From Veillonella criceti (lineage in GTDB: Bacteria > Bacillota > Negativicutes > Veillonellales > Veillonellaceae): a DNA stretch of 64,000 bases. The notes beneath the pieces were generated by a model. That model ran no database searches. It saw nothing but the letters and a program-made list of their open reading frames with translations, and had not been told where the DNA came from. This document shows, in pieces, positions 24,961 through 33,664 of this stretch (within the stretch, counting starts at the first letter, position 1; every line of letters starts with the position of its first letter). Both the position numbers and the translations under genes were made by a program. The stretch spans positions 1,126,001-1,190,000 of the forward strand of contig NZ_UHIO01000001.1 in assembly GCF_900460315.1 (NCBI RefSeq), given 5' to 3'.

Positions 24961-25599
24961 TTATTTACGAGCCTCTGCCACAGCAGCCACGAATTTCTTA
25001 GCCGTTTCTGTAATTTCTGCCAATGTTTTACCACCACCAGTTAAAGCACCACCAGCACCAACAGCAACAGCACCGGCCTTAAACCATTCTGCTACATTGT
25101 CAATGCTAACACCACCTGTTGGCATCATTTGAGCTTGTGGCAATGGACCTTTGACAGCTTTAATAAATTTACTACCTACCACTTCACCAGGGAATACTTT
25201 TACAATATCGGCACCAAGTTCAAGAGCTTGAATTACCCCTTGAATTGTAGTTGTACCAGGCATGCAAGCCACACGATACCGATTACACAACTTGATAGTA
25301 TTTTCATCAAATGCAGGCGATACGATAAAAGCGGCCCCATTTAAAATCGCCATCCGTGCTGTTTCTGCATCAAGTACCGTACCCGCGCCAATAACCACAC
25401 TCGCATCCTCTTTATATTTTTCAGTTAATGTTAAAATGGCTTCATGTGCCCGCGGCGTTGTAAAGGCCACTTCAATGGCTGTTACACCACCAGCAATGCA
25501 GGCCTCTGAAATTTGCACGGCTTCTTCTGGCGTATTACCACGAATCACTGCCACTACACCAATTTTTTTTACGGTTTCAATAACTTGCAATTTATCCAT
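24961..25599 (-). CDS. kdgA: KDPG/KHG aldolase
   Basis: A 212-residue class I aldolase that splits 2-keto-3-deoxy-6-phosphogluconate into pyruvate and glyceraldehyde 3-phosphate. It has the glyoxylate/phosphate motifs VIGAGTVLDAE, the Schiff-base lysine in ADIVKVFPGE, and PTGGVSIDN. It is the last gene of the KDG operon, following the kinase that makes its substrate. The start is behind GGGAGG. Confidence 0.95.
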   Translation of the reverse strand: MDKLQVIETVKKIGVVAVIRGNTPEEAVQISEACIAGGVTAIEVAFTTPRAHEAILTLTEKYKEDASVVIGAGTVLDAETARMAILNGAAFIVSPAFDENTIKLCNRYRVACMPGTTTIQGVIQALELGADIVKVFPGEVVGSKFIKAVKGPLPQAQMMPTGGVSIDNVAEWFKAGAVAVGAGGALTGGGKTLAEITETAKKFVAAVAEARK

Positions 25600-25707
25600 A
25601 TAGGTCCTCCCAATCGTATCTTTAGCTCTGTTTCCTACTCTATTATATACAGTTCAACGTCATTCGTCATCATGTTTCAATGCTTCTAATACAGTCAATA
25701 CCACTAA

Positions 25708-26658
25708 TTATTCACTTAATTTAGCACTGTTCTGATACGCGACTAACTGTTCTAGCGTCGGTAAGCCTTCATTATCGCTTTCGACTTGCACTTGTAATGC
25801 GCCAATCGCCGCTCCACGACGAACAGCTTCACTCCAACTAAGACCTTCTAAACGGCCACTAATTGTACCAACCGCAAATCCATCACCAGCGCCTACTGTA
25901 TCCACAACGTTTTCAACAATATAGGCTGGTGCGTAAAAGGTTTCATCAGTCGTTTTTACATAAGCCCCTTTGGTGCCTAGTTTCACAATCACGGCTTTAG
26001 CCCCTTGTTTTAAATAGAAATCAGCAATCTCTTCTGGCGTTTCAAACCCAGTTAGAATTTTACCTTCCCCAAGGCCTGGTAATACAATATCTGCTAAAGA
26101 CGCTAAATAGTTAATGTTTTTACGCATAACATCTTCAGATGGCCAAAGAGCCGGACGAAGATTGGTATCAAAGGACACTTGCACACCATGAGCCTTAGCC
26201 GCTTTCATCATCGCAATAGAGGTTTCACGACAAGTTTCAGATAAAGCCGGTGGAATACCCGTCACATGTAGATGATCATATGATTCCCATTGCACGGTGT
26301 CTACAACTGACGGTTCCATATAGGAAAACGCTGTAAAACGACGGAAATTAACTACTTCAGGATCCCCTTCCAATGTTTTTGCCTTAAGTTGCATGCCTGT
26401 ACGATTTACATCATCCAAAGTCACATAGTCTGTACTAATATGTTGTTCTGCTAAAAAGTCTAAAATATGTTGCCCAAATGGATCATTGCCAACACGACTA
26501 ATATAGGCTGTTTCATGACCTAAACGACTCATCCCCACAGCAAAATTAACTTCAGCCCCACATACATAGCGACGAAAGGTCGTGACATCTTTTAATGCTT
26601 TAGGTTCTGTAGCTACCATTAATCCCATTGGTTCACCAATTGTAAGAACACGTGCCAT
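25708..26658 (-). CDS. kdgK: 2-keto-3-deoxygluconate kinase (PfkB family)
   Basis: A 316-residue ribokinase-fold sugar kinase. The N-terminal GGAEVNFA-type element appears here as CGAEVNFAVGMSRLG, and the C-terminal anion-hole and catalytic motif is DTVGAGDGFAVG, with the catalytic Asp. Context (KdgT permease upstream, KDPG aldolase downstream) identifies the substrate as 2-keto-3-deoxygluconate. An AGGAGG ribosome site is present. Confidence 0.92.
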   Translation of the reverse strand: MARVLTIGEPMGLMVATEPKALKDVTTFRRYVCGAEVNFAVGMSRLGHETAYISRVGNDPFGQHILDFLAEQHISTDYVTLDDVNRTGMQLKAKTLEGDPEVVNFRRFTAFSYMEPSVVDTVQWESYDHLHVTGIPPALSETCRETSIAMMKAAKAHGVQVSFDTNLRPALWPSEDVMRKNINYLASLADIVLPGLGEGKILTGFETPEEIADFYLKQGAKAVIVKLGTKGAYVKTTDETFYAPAYIVENVVDTVGAGDGFAVGTISGRLEGLSWSEAVRRGAAIGALQVQVESDNEGLPTLEQLVAYQNSAKLSE

Positions 26659-26737
26659 TTTTATTCCTCCTCAATATAGCAAGCAACACCCTGAGCCGAC
26701 GGAGGCGCAAGGTGTGCTGCTAATGCGTTTACTTATA

Positions 26738-27724
26738 TTACCCATTTACCACAATGCGAGCGGCCTTTGTTTTACCTTCATCGCTGAAATGTTTACACCA
26801 GAACGCAGTTACAATTGGTACTAAAATCGATGTAACCACTACGGCCGTCGCTACTAAAGCTGTAGCGGCTGGCGCAATGGGTGCAAAGGCGGGAATCATA
26901 CCAGCAATGATAATAGGGTTAGTTACGGCAGCCCCAGCTGTACTAGAAGCAGCAAGACCTGCACCACCATTACCACCAGCTAAGAATTTATCCGCTAAGA
27001 TAAGAGGAATACCAGTAATAATGATAACAGCAACCCCTAATAAAACACCTAATAAGCCAGTATGAACAACCATCATAAGGTCAATTGTATTACCTAAGGC
27101 AAAGCCAAAGAAGGGAATCATAAGCATAGTACCTTGGCTGAAGAATGTTTTACATTCTTTATCAAGGTTACCAAGAGCAAAGCCAATTAAGAATGGTAAT
27201 ACAGCGCCTACAAATAGATGTGGCTCAAAGGTAGCTGCCCCAGTTGTACCAAGAATCATCATGGTAACTAATGGGCCAGACTCGATGGACATCAAAACAA
27301 ATGCCCCTGCATCTTCCTTGGAGCCATACTGTGCCATCAAGGAAGCATATAAACCACCATTAGTCATGTCCATAGCTGTAACGATAGCTAAGGTGGAGAG
27401 TCCTGCAAAAAATCCGGTTTCAATCATACCACTAGGCATAAACATAACACAAATATGCCCAACGATCCATGCTACTAAAATCTTTGTTACTACTAAGGTA
27501 CCTGATTTTTTCAAAACAGTACCTGTTGCTTTTAAATCAATACTGGCACCCATACAGAAGAACCATACCGATAAAATAGGAACGGTGCCACTAATCAAAC
27601 CATTTGTAAAAGAACCAAAGTATTTACCAGTTCCAGGTGCTAAGGTATGTAATAAAGCACCTAGTAGTAAAGGTACGAGCATAAGCCCGCCGGGAACACG
27701 TGATACTGCCTTCATGATATTCAT
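26738..27724 (-). CDS. kdgT: 2-keto-3-deoxygluconate permease
   Basis: A 328-residue membrane carrier, from the ATG at 27724 behind GGAGG. About ten hydrophobic segments are visible, beginning [19 protein letters not shown]. Motifs such as [18 protein letters not shown] and [12 protein letters not shown] are typical of KdgT proton symporters. It brings 2-keto-3-deoxygluconate from pectin or uronide breakdown into the cell for KdgK and KdgA. Confidence 0.93.
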   Translation of the reverse strand: MNIMKAVSRVPGGLMLVPLLLGALLHTLAPGTGKYFGSFTNGLISGTVPILSVWFFCMGASIDLKATGTVLKKSGTLVVTKILVAWIVGHICVMFMPSGMIETGFFAGLSTLAIVTAMDMTNGGLYASLMAQYGSKEDAGAFVLMSIESGPLVTMMILGTTGAATFEPHLFVGAVLPFLIGFALGNLDKECKTFFSQGTMLMIPFFGFALGNTIDLMMVVHTGLLGVLLGVAVIIITGIPLILADKFLAGGNGGAGLAASSTAGAAVTNPIIIAGMIPAFAPIAPAATALVATAVVVTSILVPIVTAFWCKHFSDEGKTKAARIVVNG

Positions 27725-27780
27725 GTCGATTTCCTCCAATTAAGGGCTAGGCCTCAACTAAGATAACCTAGCCGAATAGA

Positions 27781-28566
27781 TTATGGTTGTTTACCAATGT
27801 ACGCTAAGATACCGCCATCTACATACAATACATGACCATTAATAAAGTCTGATGCTTCAGAGGCTAAGAATACAGCTGGACCTTGTAAGTCTTCTGGTGT
27901 CCCCCAACGAGCGGCTGGCGTTTTAGCAATAATAAAACTATTGAATGGATGCCCTTCCGTACGAAGTGGTGCGGTCTGAGGCGTAGCAATATAGCCAGGG
28001 CCAATACCATTACATTGAATATTATATTCACCATATTCAGAGGCAATATTACGTGTTAACATTTTTAAGCCACCTTTAGCGGCTGCATAAGCAGACACTG
28101 TTTCACGGCCTAATTCACTCATCATGGAGCAAATGTTAATAATTTTACCATGACCTTTTTTAATCATGCCTGGAATAACAGCTTTGGCCATGATGAAAGG
28201 ACCTACTAAGTCAATATCAACAACTTGACGGAATTCTTCAGCAGCCATTTCTACCATAGGGATACGTTTGATAATCCCCGCATTATTTACAAGAATATCT
28301 ACGCCACCAAGTGTTTCCTCAATATCTTTAATCATAGGGATAATTTCTTCTTCTTTAGTTACGTCAGCCACATACCCTACTGCCTCAATGCCAACTGCTT
28401 TATAGTCAGCAACTGCTTTATCTCGAGTTTCTGCATCTAAACAGTTGAAAGCAATTTTAGCACCAGCTCCTGCTAACGCTTGTGCAATGGCAAAACCAAT
28501 GCCGTATACAGCGCCTGTTACGAGTGCTACTTTTCCGTCCAAACGGAATTGTTCTAAGCCGTTCAT
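27781..28566 (-). CDS. kduD: 2-dehydro-3-deoxygluconate 5-dehydrogenase, SDR family
   Basis: A 261-residue short-chain dehydrogenase. It has the cofactor loop TGAVYGIG (about 18-25), NNAG, the catalytic Ser in NICSMMSE and the YAAAK active site, followed by a C-terminal NGHVLYVDGG. Such proteins are often labelled gluconate 5-dehydrogenase. Lying directly after kduI, it most likely reduces 2,5-diketo-3-deoxygluconate to KDG. Ribosome site GAGG. Confidence 0.9.
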   Translation of the reverse strand: MNGLEQFRLDGKVALVTGAVYGIGFAIAQALAGAGAKIAFNCLDAETRDKAVADYKAVGIEAVGYVADVTKEEEIIPMIKDIEETLGGVDILVNNAGIIKRIPMVEMAAEEFRQVVDIDLVGPFIMAKAVIPGMIKKGHGKIINICSMMSELGRETVSAYAAAKGGLKMLTRNIASEYGEYNIQCNGIGPGYIATPQTAPLRTEGHPFNSFIIAKTPAARWGTPEDLQGPAVFLASEASDFINGHVLYVDGGILAYIGKQP

Positions 28567-28655
28567 GTCAAACCTCCTCTAAAATCTGTCCTTAAACCGA
28601 TTACGAATTCTAAACTATAATCACTAATAAACCGAGCAAAATTCATATGTGTATC

Positions 28656-28670
28656 GATTTCGTAAATCGG
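28656..28670. promoter_or_regulatory. LacI-type operator candidate, kduD side
   Basis: The palindrome CGATTTCGTAAATCG lies between kduI and kduD. It is the exact reverse complement of the 15-mer at 30856-30870 upstream of the lacI-type gene, and the flanking TGTAT is also shared. A regulator-specific operator is the simplest reading. Confidence 0.65.
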
Positions 28671-28720
28671 TAAAAAAATATGTTTTGCTTATCTACGTTG
28701 ATATGGAAAAATACCCATGA

Positions 28721-29563
28721 TTATTTCATATCTGTAATAGCAATATGGTCCATATCATCAAACGCTTGGTTTTCACCACCCATAGCCCAAATGAACGTAT
28801 AGTTGGATGTACCAGCACCAGCATGTAAGCTCCAAGAAGGACTAATGATAGCTTCTTCGTTATGCATTACAATGTGGCGTGTTTCTTGTGCTTCACCCAT
28901 CATATGGAACACTACATTATCTTGTGGAACTTCAAAGTAGAAATAAATTTCCATACGGCGTTCATGCGTATGTGGTGGCATAGAATTCCATACGCTACCT
29001 GGTTTTAATTGCGTTAAGCCCATGGATAATTGGCAAGTTTCCAATACATCTGGATGAATGAACTGATTAATTACGCGATCATTCGCTGTTTCCATAGCAC
29101 CCATTGGACGTTTATTCGCTTTAGCCATTGGAATAAAAGTTGTTTTATGGGATGTATGAGCTGGCGCCGATACCATGTAGAATTTAGCTGGTTTTGCTGG
29201 ATCTACACTTTGGAAGGTAACTTCTTTAGTGCCTTTAGTAATGTACACACAGTCTGTATAGGTAAGATTAAATTCTTCACCATCAGCTACGATTTTACCA
29301 TCGCCACCAACATTGAAAATACCAATTTCACGGCGTTCTAAGAAATACTGTACGCCAAAGGTATGCCAGATGTCCATGCCTTTTTCAAGATTAACTACTT
29401 CATTAACAGGCATACAACCAAGTGTTACCATACGGTCAACATGGCTATATACAGCCGTTACTTCATCAGCCTTAAAAATATCTTGAATCAAAAATTCGTT
29501 GCGCAACTCCTCAGTTGTATACCGTTTAATGTCGCGCGGGTTTACACTATAACGTGTATCCAT
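28721..29563 (-). CDS. kduI: 4-deoxy-L-threo-5-hexosulose-uronate isomerase
   Basis: A 280-residue cupin-fold zinc isomerase. The start used is the ATG at 29563 (MDTRYSV), matching the E. coli protein start; a GTG three codons earlier overlaps the AGGAG ribosome site. Conserved blocks include YFLERREIGIFNVGG, DVLETCQLSMGLT and the metal motif HTHERRMEIYFYF. It converts 5-keto-4-deoxyuronate (or hexuronates) to the KduD substrate. No uronide hydrolase or lyase is in the window, so the source of the substrate is unknown. Confidence 0.95.
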   Translation of the reverse strand: MDTRYSVNPRDIKRYTTEELRNEFLIQDIFKADEVTAVYSHVDRMVTLGCMPVNEVVNLEKGMDIWHTFGVQYFLERREIGIFNVGGDGKIVADGEEFNLTYTDCVYITKGTKEVTFQSVDPAKPAKFYMVSAPAHTSHKTTFIPMAKANKRPMGAMETANDRVINQFIHPDVLETCQLSMGLTQLKPGSVWNSMPPHTHERRMEIYFYFEVPQDNVVFHMMGEAQETRHIVMHNEEAIISPSWSLHAGAGTSNYTFIWAMGGENQAFDDMDHIAITDMK

Positions 29564-29627
29564 GTGTGTCACTCCTTTTATATACTTTAAAATAAATACC
29601 TACTCTAGATTTGTAATAATTCTATTT

Positions 29628-29650
29628 AAGAGCCCGTAAAACGGGCTCAT
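29628..29650 (-). terminator. Short hairpin after the lacI-type gene
   Basis: GAGCCCGT and ACGGGCTC form an 8-bp stem with a 3-base loop (29630-29648). The downstream T-run on the minus strand is weak, so termination may be partial. Confidence 0.5.
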
Positions 29651-29691
29651 TATTACCTAATTTACAAGATTGCCTAGTCGCACTGCCTATA

Positions 29692-30720
29692 TCACAATGA
29701 TTGTCGTTCCACAATGGAACAGGGTAAAATGACTGTTTGTTGCTCTAACCTTGGCGTTTCTTCTTCACTTAAGGCTTCTTTAATTCGCCCCACTAACAAG
29801 CGAGCACATTCTTGTCCAATTTCATAGGTTGGCAATTCGACAACAGAAATGCCTGGTCCGATGACATCCATCCAAGTCCAGTTATCATAACTATACACGC
29901 CTAAGTCATCTGGAATTTGTAGTTCTTGTTGACGTGCTAACATGGCAATATCACTTAATACGACACCATTACCGGCAAATACAGCTAAGCGTTCATTGGC
30001 TGCTCTCGCTGCCTCTAATTGTGTTATGACGGTATTAGCAAGAATCGCTTTTGTTGTTTTATCATACTCTAGTGTTAAGGCCTTACGGCCTGTTTTCCCT
30101 TCGTATTGCTTTACAAACTCATCAAAACGAAGTCGTCGTATACCATTAGTCCCAACGCGCCGCGTAGCAAATAGAATTCGTTCATACCCTTTGCGAAGCA
30201 ATAAATCTAAACTAGCGTCCGTAATATGTTGCGTATCCGAAGATACTAAATCACAATCACAACCTGGAACGGGCCGGTCAGCCAACACGATGGGCATAAT
30301 CGAGCGATTGACTTCATTTAAATACTCTACTTCAGCCCCCGTCGCATTAATAACGACTCCATCTACACCTTGAGCAATCATAGACTGAATATAACGACGC
30401 TCTTTATAAGGATCATCAGCGGCATCAGCTAACAGAACCGTAAACCCATGTTCCTCACACCAATCGGCAATGCCCGAATATAAAATGGCTGAAAACGGAC
30501 TTGAAATATCGGATACAATAACCCCAATCATATGACTTTGTTGTAACCGTAAACTCCGTGCCATCCTATTTGGCTTATATTCAATCTCCTTAATGACTTC
30601 ACTAATTCGTTCGCGCGTGGCCGCTGACATATATTCATATTTACCATTAAGATATCTAGAAATCGTTGTCTTAGAAAAACCAGTACGCTCAGCAACATCG
30701 GCAATTGTTATTTTCCCCAT
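29692..30720 (-). CDS. LacI-family regulator of the KDG genes
   Basis: A 342-residue repressor. The N-terminal HTH is classic LacI (ITIADVAERTGFSKTTISRYLNG), followed by a hinge helix (RMARSLR) and a periplasmic-binding-like sensor domain. It is the first gene before kduI-kduD-kdgT-kdgK-kdgA. A 15-bp palindrome upstream of itself recurs before kduD, so it probably represses its own gene and the catabolic operon. The inducer is likely KDG or a related keto-acid by analogy with KdgR; this is inferred. Confidence 0.9.
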   Translation of the reverse strand: MGKITIADVAERTGFSKTTISRYLNGKYEYMSAATRERISEVIKEIEYKPNRMARSLRLQQSHMIGVIVSDISSPFSAILYSGIADWCEEHGFTVLLADAADDPYKERRYIQSMIAQGVDGVVINATGAEVEYLNEVNRSIMPIVLADRPVPGCDCDLVSSDTQHITDASLDLLLRKGYERILFATRRVGTNGIRRLRFDEFVKQYEGKTGRKALTLEYDKTTKAILANTVITQLEAARAANERLAVFAGNGVVLSDIAMLARQQELQIPDDLGVYSYDNWTWMDVIGPGISVVELPTYEIGQECARLLVGRIKEALSEEETPRLEQQTVILPCSIVERQSL

Positions 30721-30855
30721 CTAGCATCCTCCCTTCGTGTCTGCCCTATAAAAGGTTAAGCACTTAGACTATACCATACACGAACACAATTGCCTACATA
30801 CCTAGACAAAATTACCTCTCTATACCAACATTCCATCATATAAAATATTGTGTAT

Positions 30856-30870
30856 CGATTTACGAAATCG
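30856..30870. promoter_or_regulatory. LacI-type operator candidate, regulator side
   Basis: CGATTTACGAAATCG is a palindrome with a 3-base centre, about 135 bases upstream of the regulator's ATG. It is identical in reverse complement to 28656-28670. The remainder of the 30721-30984 gap holds no gene. Confidence 0.65.
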
Positions 30871-30984
30871 TTTTCGTAACTTCGTCACAATCATAATACA
30901 ACAATACAATTGTTTTTACAACATATTTACTATGCATTATTCACATGAAATAATTTTATTTACTATTTTTTTATCCAAATTTTA

Positions 30985-31034
30985 CAAAAAAATAGTCCAA
31001 ATTCCTCGCTAGTATACGAAAGAATCTGGACTAT
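30985..31034 (-). terminator. Terminator of the yxjG-azlCD operon
   Basis: ATAGTCCA (30992-30999) pairs with TGGACTAT (31027-31034), with partial pairing extending inward. On the minus strand the stem is followed by seven T residues. Confidence 0.85.
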
Positions 31035-31129
31035 AGCTGTTTTGCATAGCTACACTTCATTTTTTATTAAAGTTTCAAAAATAATAGAAAAACATCAGTT
31101 TTCACTAATAATAATCATCAATTTTACGG

Positions 31130-31462
31130 TCATTTCACAAATACTTGCTGAATCAATACCATATATACAATCGTACCAGTGGCAATACTAAGCAACATAT
31201 TGTGCTTAATTAGATGTATAACCACCAATGCCACAATAGCTAATACTTCCGGTAACCCATGTGGATAGTCCCATACGGTCACATCTTTTAAAGAATATAC
31301 CACTAATAAGCCCATCACAGCTGCCGGCAATACAGTTCCTAAATACGTAATTAAAGCTGGTGGTTTCGTCGTTTTTGAAAAAATTAAAAACGGTGTAAAC
31401 CTAGTTGCCATCGTTCCCAACACAACAGCACCAATAGTAATGACCATTTCCCAACTACTCAT
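31130..31462 (-). CDS. azlD: AzlD-type small subunit of a branched-chain amino acid exporter
   Basis: A 110-residue membrane protein with four hydrophobic segments, including the family-typical start (GAVVLGTMATRFTPFLIF). It overlaps the AzlC gene by 4 bases, the usual arrangement of the two-component AzlCD/BrnFE exporters, which move branched-chain amino acids and, in some bacteria, methionine. The operon is under a SAM riboswitch, which favours a methionine-related substrate. Confidence 0.9.
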   Translation of the reverse strand: MSSWEMVITIGAVVLGTMATRFTPFLIFSKTTKPPALITYLGTVLPAAVMGLLVVYSLKDVTVWDYPHGLPEVLAIVALVVIHLIKHNMLLSIATGTIVYMVLIQQVFVK

Positions 31463-32172
31463 ACTTCACGCCCCTCCTTTGTCTGTTTAGGCTGAAACCA
31501 AAAGAGACCACAAAATATGATAACCATCAATATCATAGCCGGTAATATAAACATATCAGGCCCTAACAAACCTAACAAGCTCATGGCTACTACCAAACCA
31601 ATTAAACCAGATTGATATTTCTTAGCGGTCAATAGCATATCTAAAAATATAACAATAAATAAAGCGGCTAAAATAAACTCGATGCCTTTCATATTTAATG
31701 TTATAAAATGACTTCCAATCGCCCCAATAGCCACACCGCCTACCCAATATAGATAGTTGAGCCAGGTCACATGTAAATAAAACCATCCGCAATCAATTTG
31801 ACTTGGCAAATTAATGGTCGCGTTAATAGCAAAGGTTTCATCACATAACCCATAAATCAATGGATATTTTTTCCAATCTAACGTCCCATAGCGAGTCAAC
31901 ATGGTTAAGCCATAAAAAATATGTCGCCCATTAACCATAAAAGCTAGTACAAAAGCGCCTAAAGGGTCAAAGGGCGCCGCTAACAGTGCGACGGTAACAA
32001 ACTCCATGGACCCGGCAAAGATAGTGGCACTCATGAGAAACGGTAAATACCAAGGTAAACCTTGCCCCACAGCATATAACCCATAGGAAATACCTAAAAA
32101 TAAAAAACTCGCACATATAGGAACTGTTAATGGAAACGCATAGCGAAAGGCCTCTTGCCCCTTATTCGTCAT
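31459..32172 (-). CDS. azlC: AzlC-type large subunit of an amino acid exporter
   Basis: A 237-residue membrane protein with a canonical AzlC pattern: the early segment FLFLGISYGLYAVGQGL, the block FAGSMEFVTVALL and NGRHIFYGLTML near 80. There are about six transmembrane segments. Its ATG lies inside the last codons of the upstream methyltransferase gene (11-base overlap), so all three are one translationally coupled operon. Confidence 0.92.
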   Translation of the reverse strand: MTNKGQEAFRYAFPLTVPICASFLFLGISYGLYAVGQGLPWYLPFLMSATIFAGSMEFVTVALLAAPFDPLGAFVLAFMVNGRHIFYGLTMLTRYGTLDWKKYPLIYGLCDETFAINATINLPSQIDCGWFYLHVTWLNYLYWVGGVAIGAIGSHFITLNMKGIEFILAALFIVIFLDMLLTAKKYQSGLIGLVVAMSLLGLLGPDMFILPAMILMVIIFCGLFWFQPKQTKEGREV

Positions 32173-33304
32173 AAGGGCCCCACGCTTTTTCTGCCACTCG
32201 CTTAATCAGTGCTAATTTAGCAAACTGTTCGGCTTCCGTCAAATTATTGCCTTCTTCAGTAGACGCAAATCCACACTGTGGACTTAAGGCTAATTGCTCT
32301 TTAGGAACGTATAAAGTAGCTTCTTCAATACGAGCTAATAAATCTTCTTCTTTTTCAAGTACTGGGAATTTAGACGTAACTAACCCCAATACTACCTTTT
32401 GATTTTTTATAAAACGTAAAGGAGCAAATCCACCAGCTCGATCAGAGTCATATTCTAAAAAGAAACCATCAATATGACAATGTCCAAACAAGGTTTCTGC
32501 AATCGGTTCATAGCCACCAGAAGAAAACCAAGTCGAACGGAAATTACCACGACAAATATGCATAGTCACTGCCAAATCGTCTGGTTTACCTTCAAGAGCA
32601 TAATTAATAACTTCAACATATTTTTGTGCAATATATTGTAAATCTAAACCACGTGCTGCGTATTCTTTACGTTTTGTTTCATCACAAAATTCGCCCCAAG
32701 AGGTATCATCTAATTGCAAATAACGACAACCAGCCGCATAGAACGCCTTGATAGCCTTACGATACGCTTTAGCAATGGCCTCAAACAAGGCCTCTTCCTT
32801 TTCATATTGCGGAATCGGTTCATAATGTTCTTCACGAACGCAGCAGATTAAATGTAACATAGATGGCGAAGGAATCGTAAATTTAGCAACCGCTCTATCC
32901 CCAACTGCCTCTTTAACAAATTGAAAATCCTTTATAAATGAATGATCTTCTGGAAAATCAATGATATCAACAATTTTAAGGGTCGCTGCTTTTGGTTGAT
33001 GTCCTTTAAAAGCGACTGACCAATGGTCTGCTTTTATTCGTTCAACACCTACTAGTTGTTCTAAGAAATCTAAATGCCAATAAGCTCGACGAAACTCCCC
33101 ATCAGTTACCGCTTTAAGGCCTACAGCGACTTCTTTATTGATTAAGTCTTTAATCGCTTCATCTTCTATCTGACGTAATTCAGTATTACCAATTGTCCCC
33201 GCTTCTACATCTTGGCGTGCCTTTTTTACTGACTCAGAGCGTAAAAAGCTACCTACTACATCATAATGAAATGGTCCTTTACCTACTTGTTTTGTGTTAC
33301 TCAT
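32162..33304 (-). CDS. yxjG: MetE-like (YxjG/YxjH) methionine synthase family protein
   Basis: A 380-residue protein corresponding to the C-terminal catalytic half of cobalamin-independent methionine synthase. The zinc ligands are present as the MHICRGN and SPQCGFAS motifs, and VTDGEFRRAYW and YLQLDDTSWG line the substrate pocket. Without the N-terminal MetE half it belongs to the YxjG/YxjH group, whose methyl donor is not firmly settled. It is the first gene after a SAM-I riboswitch, so it is expressed when S-adenosylmethionine is low. Confidence 0.9.
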   Translation of the reverse strand: MSNTKQVGKGPFHYDVVGSFLRSESVKKARQDVEAGTIGNTELRQIEDEAIKDLINKEVAVGLKAVTDGEFRRAYWHLDFLEQLVGVERIKADHWSVAFKGHQPKAATLKIVDIIDFPEDHSFIKDFQFVKEAVGDRAVAKFTIPSPSMLHLICCVREEHYEPIPQYEKEEALFEAIAKAYRKAIKAFYAAGCRYLQLDDTSWGEFCDETKRKEYAARGLDLQYIAQKYVEVINYALEGKPDDLAVTMHICRGNFRSTWFSSGGYEPIAETLFGHCHIDGFFLEYDSDRAGGFAPLRFIKNQKVVLGLVTSKFPVLEKEEDLLARIEEATLYVPKEQLALSPQCGFASTEEGNNLTEAEQFAKLALIKRVAEKAWGPYDE

Positions 33305-33338
33305 ACTCTCAATCTCCTCTCAAATTAGGCAGATAAAG

Positions 33339-33363
33339 AAAAAAGTCGTCAACAAATGACGAC
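33339..33363 (-). terminator. Riboswitch expression-platform terminator
   Basis: On the minus strand a GTCGTC/GACGAC stem with a 7-base loop is followed by six T residues. It lies 10 bases downstream of the SAM aptamer, so it is the off-state terminator. Confidence 0.9.
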
Positions 33364-33372
33364 CTACAGTCT

Positions 33373-33482
33373 TATCATCTGCCGGTTTCCCGTTGGACTT
33401 AGCACCTTCCTCTATATACTTAGTTATAAAGCAGGTTGCCGCAGCGTCACTGGGCCAGTTCCCTCAGCTGCTCTAGATGATA
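33373..33482 (-). promoter_or_regulatory. SAM-I (S-box) riboswitch before yxjG
   Basis: On the minus strand the conserved S-box core is present: AGAGCAGCTGAGGGA, CTGGCCC, GCGGCAACC and GGTGCTAAGTCC. It is closed by a perfect 8-bp P1 (TATCATCT with AGATGATA, 33475-33482 and 33373-33380). Confidence 0.95.
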
Positions 33483-33536
33483 CTATAAAGTTATAGCTAC
33501 CAAAAGGCATCTACTACTACCATTTGGATATCTATT

Positions 33537-33566
33537 ATAATACTTCAAAGGAAAGATATCTGTCAA
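33537..33566 (-). promoter_or_regulatory. Promoter of the SAM-riboswitch operon
   Basis: On the minus strand TTGACA (33561-33566) and TATTAT (33537-33542) are 18 bases apart, about 55 bases upstream of the aptamer. Confidence 0.65.
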
Positions 33567-33593
33567 CTACAGTCAAACATAAGGGCCTGAAGC

Positions 33594-33636
33594 CAAAAAG
33601 AGCATTGAAAGTCATAATTTAAACCTTCAATGCTCT
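33594..33636 (-). terminator. Terminator of the hydrogenase gene
   Basis: An 11-bp stem (AGAGCATTGAA, 33599-33609, with 33626-33636) is followed on the minus strand by five T residues. Confidence 0.88.
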
Positions 33637-33664
33637 CTTATCATATTCTAACTAAATAAACTGA

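Noticed and set aside
27261..27743. 160-residue plus-strand frame opposite kdgT
   Set aside because: Antisense shadow of a membrane protein gene; no start signal.
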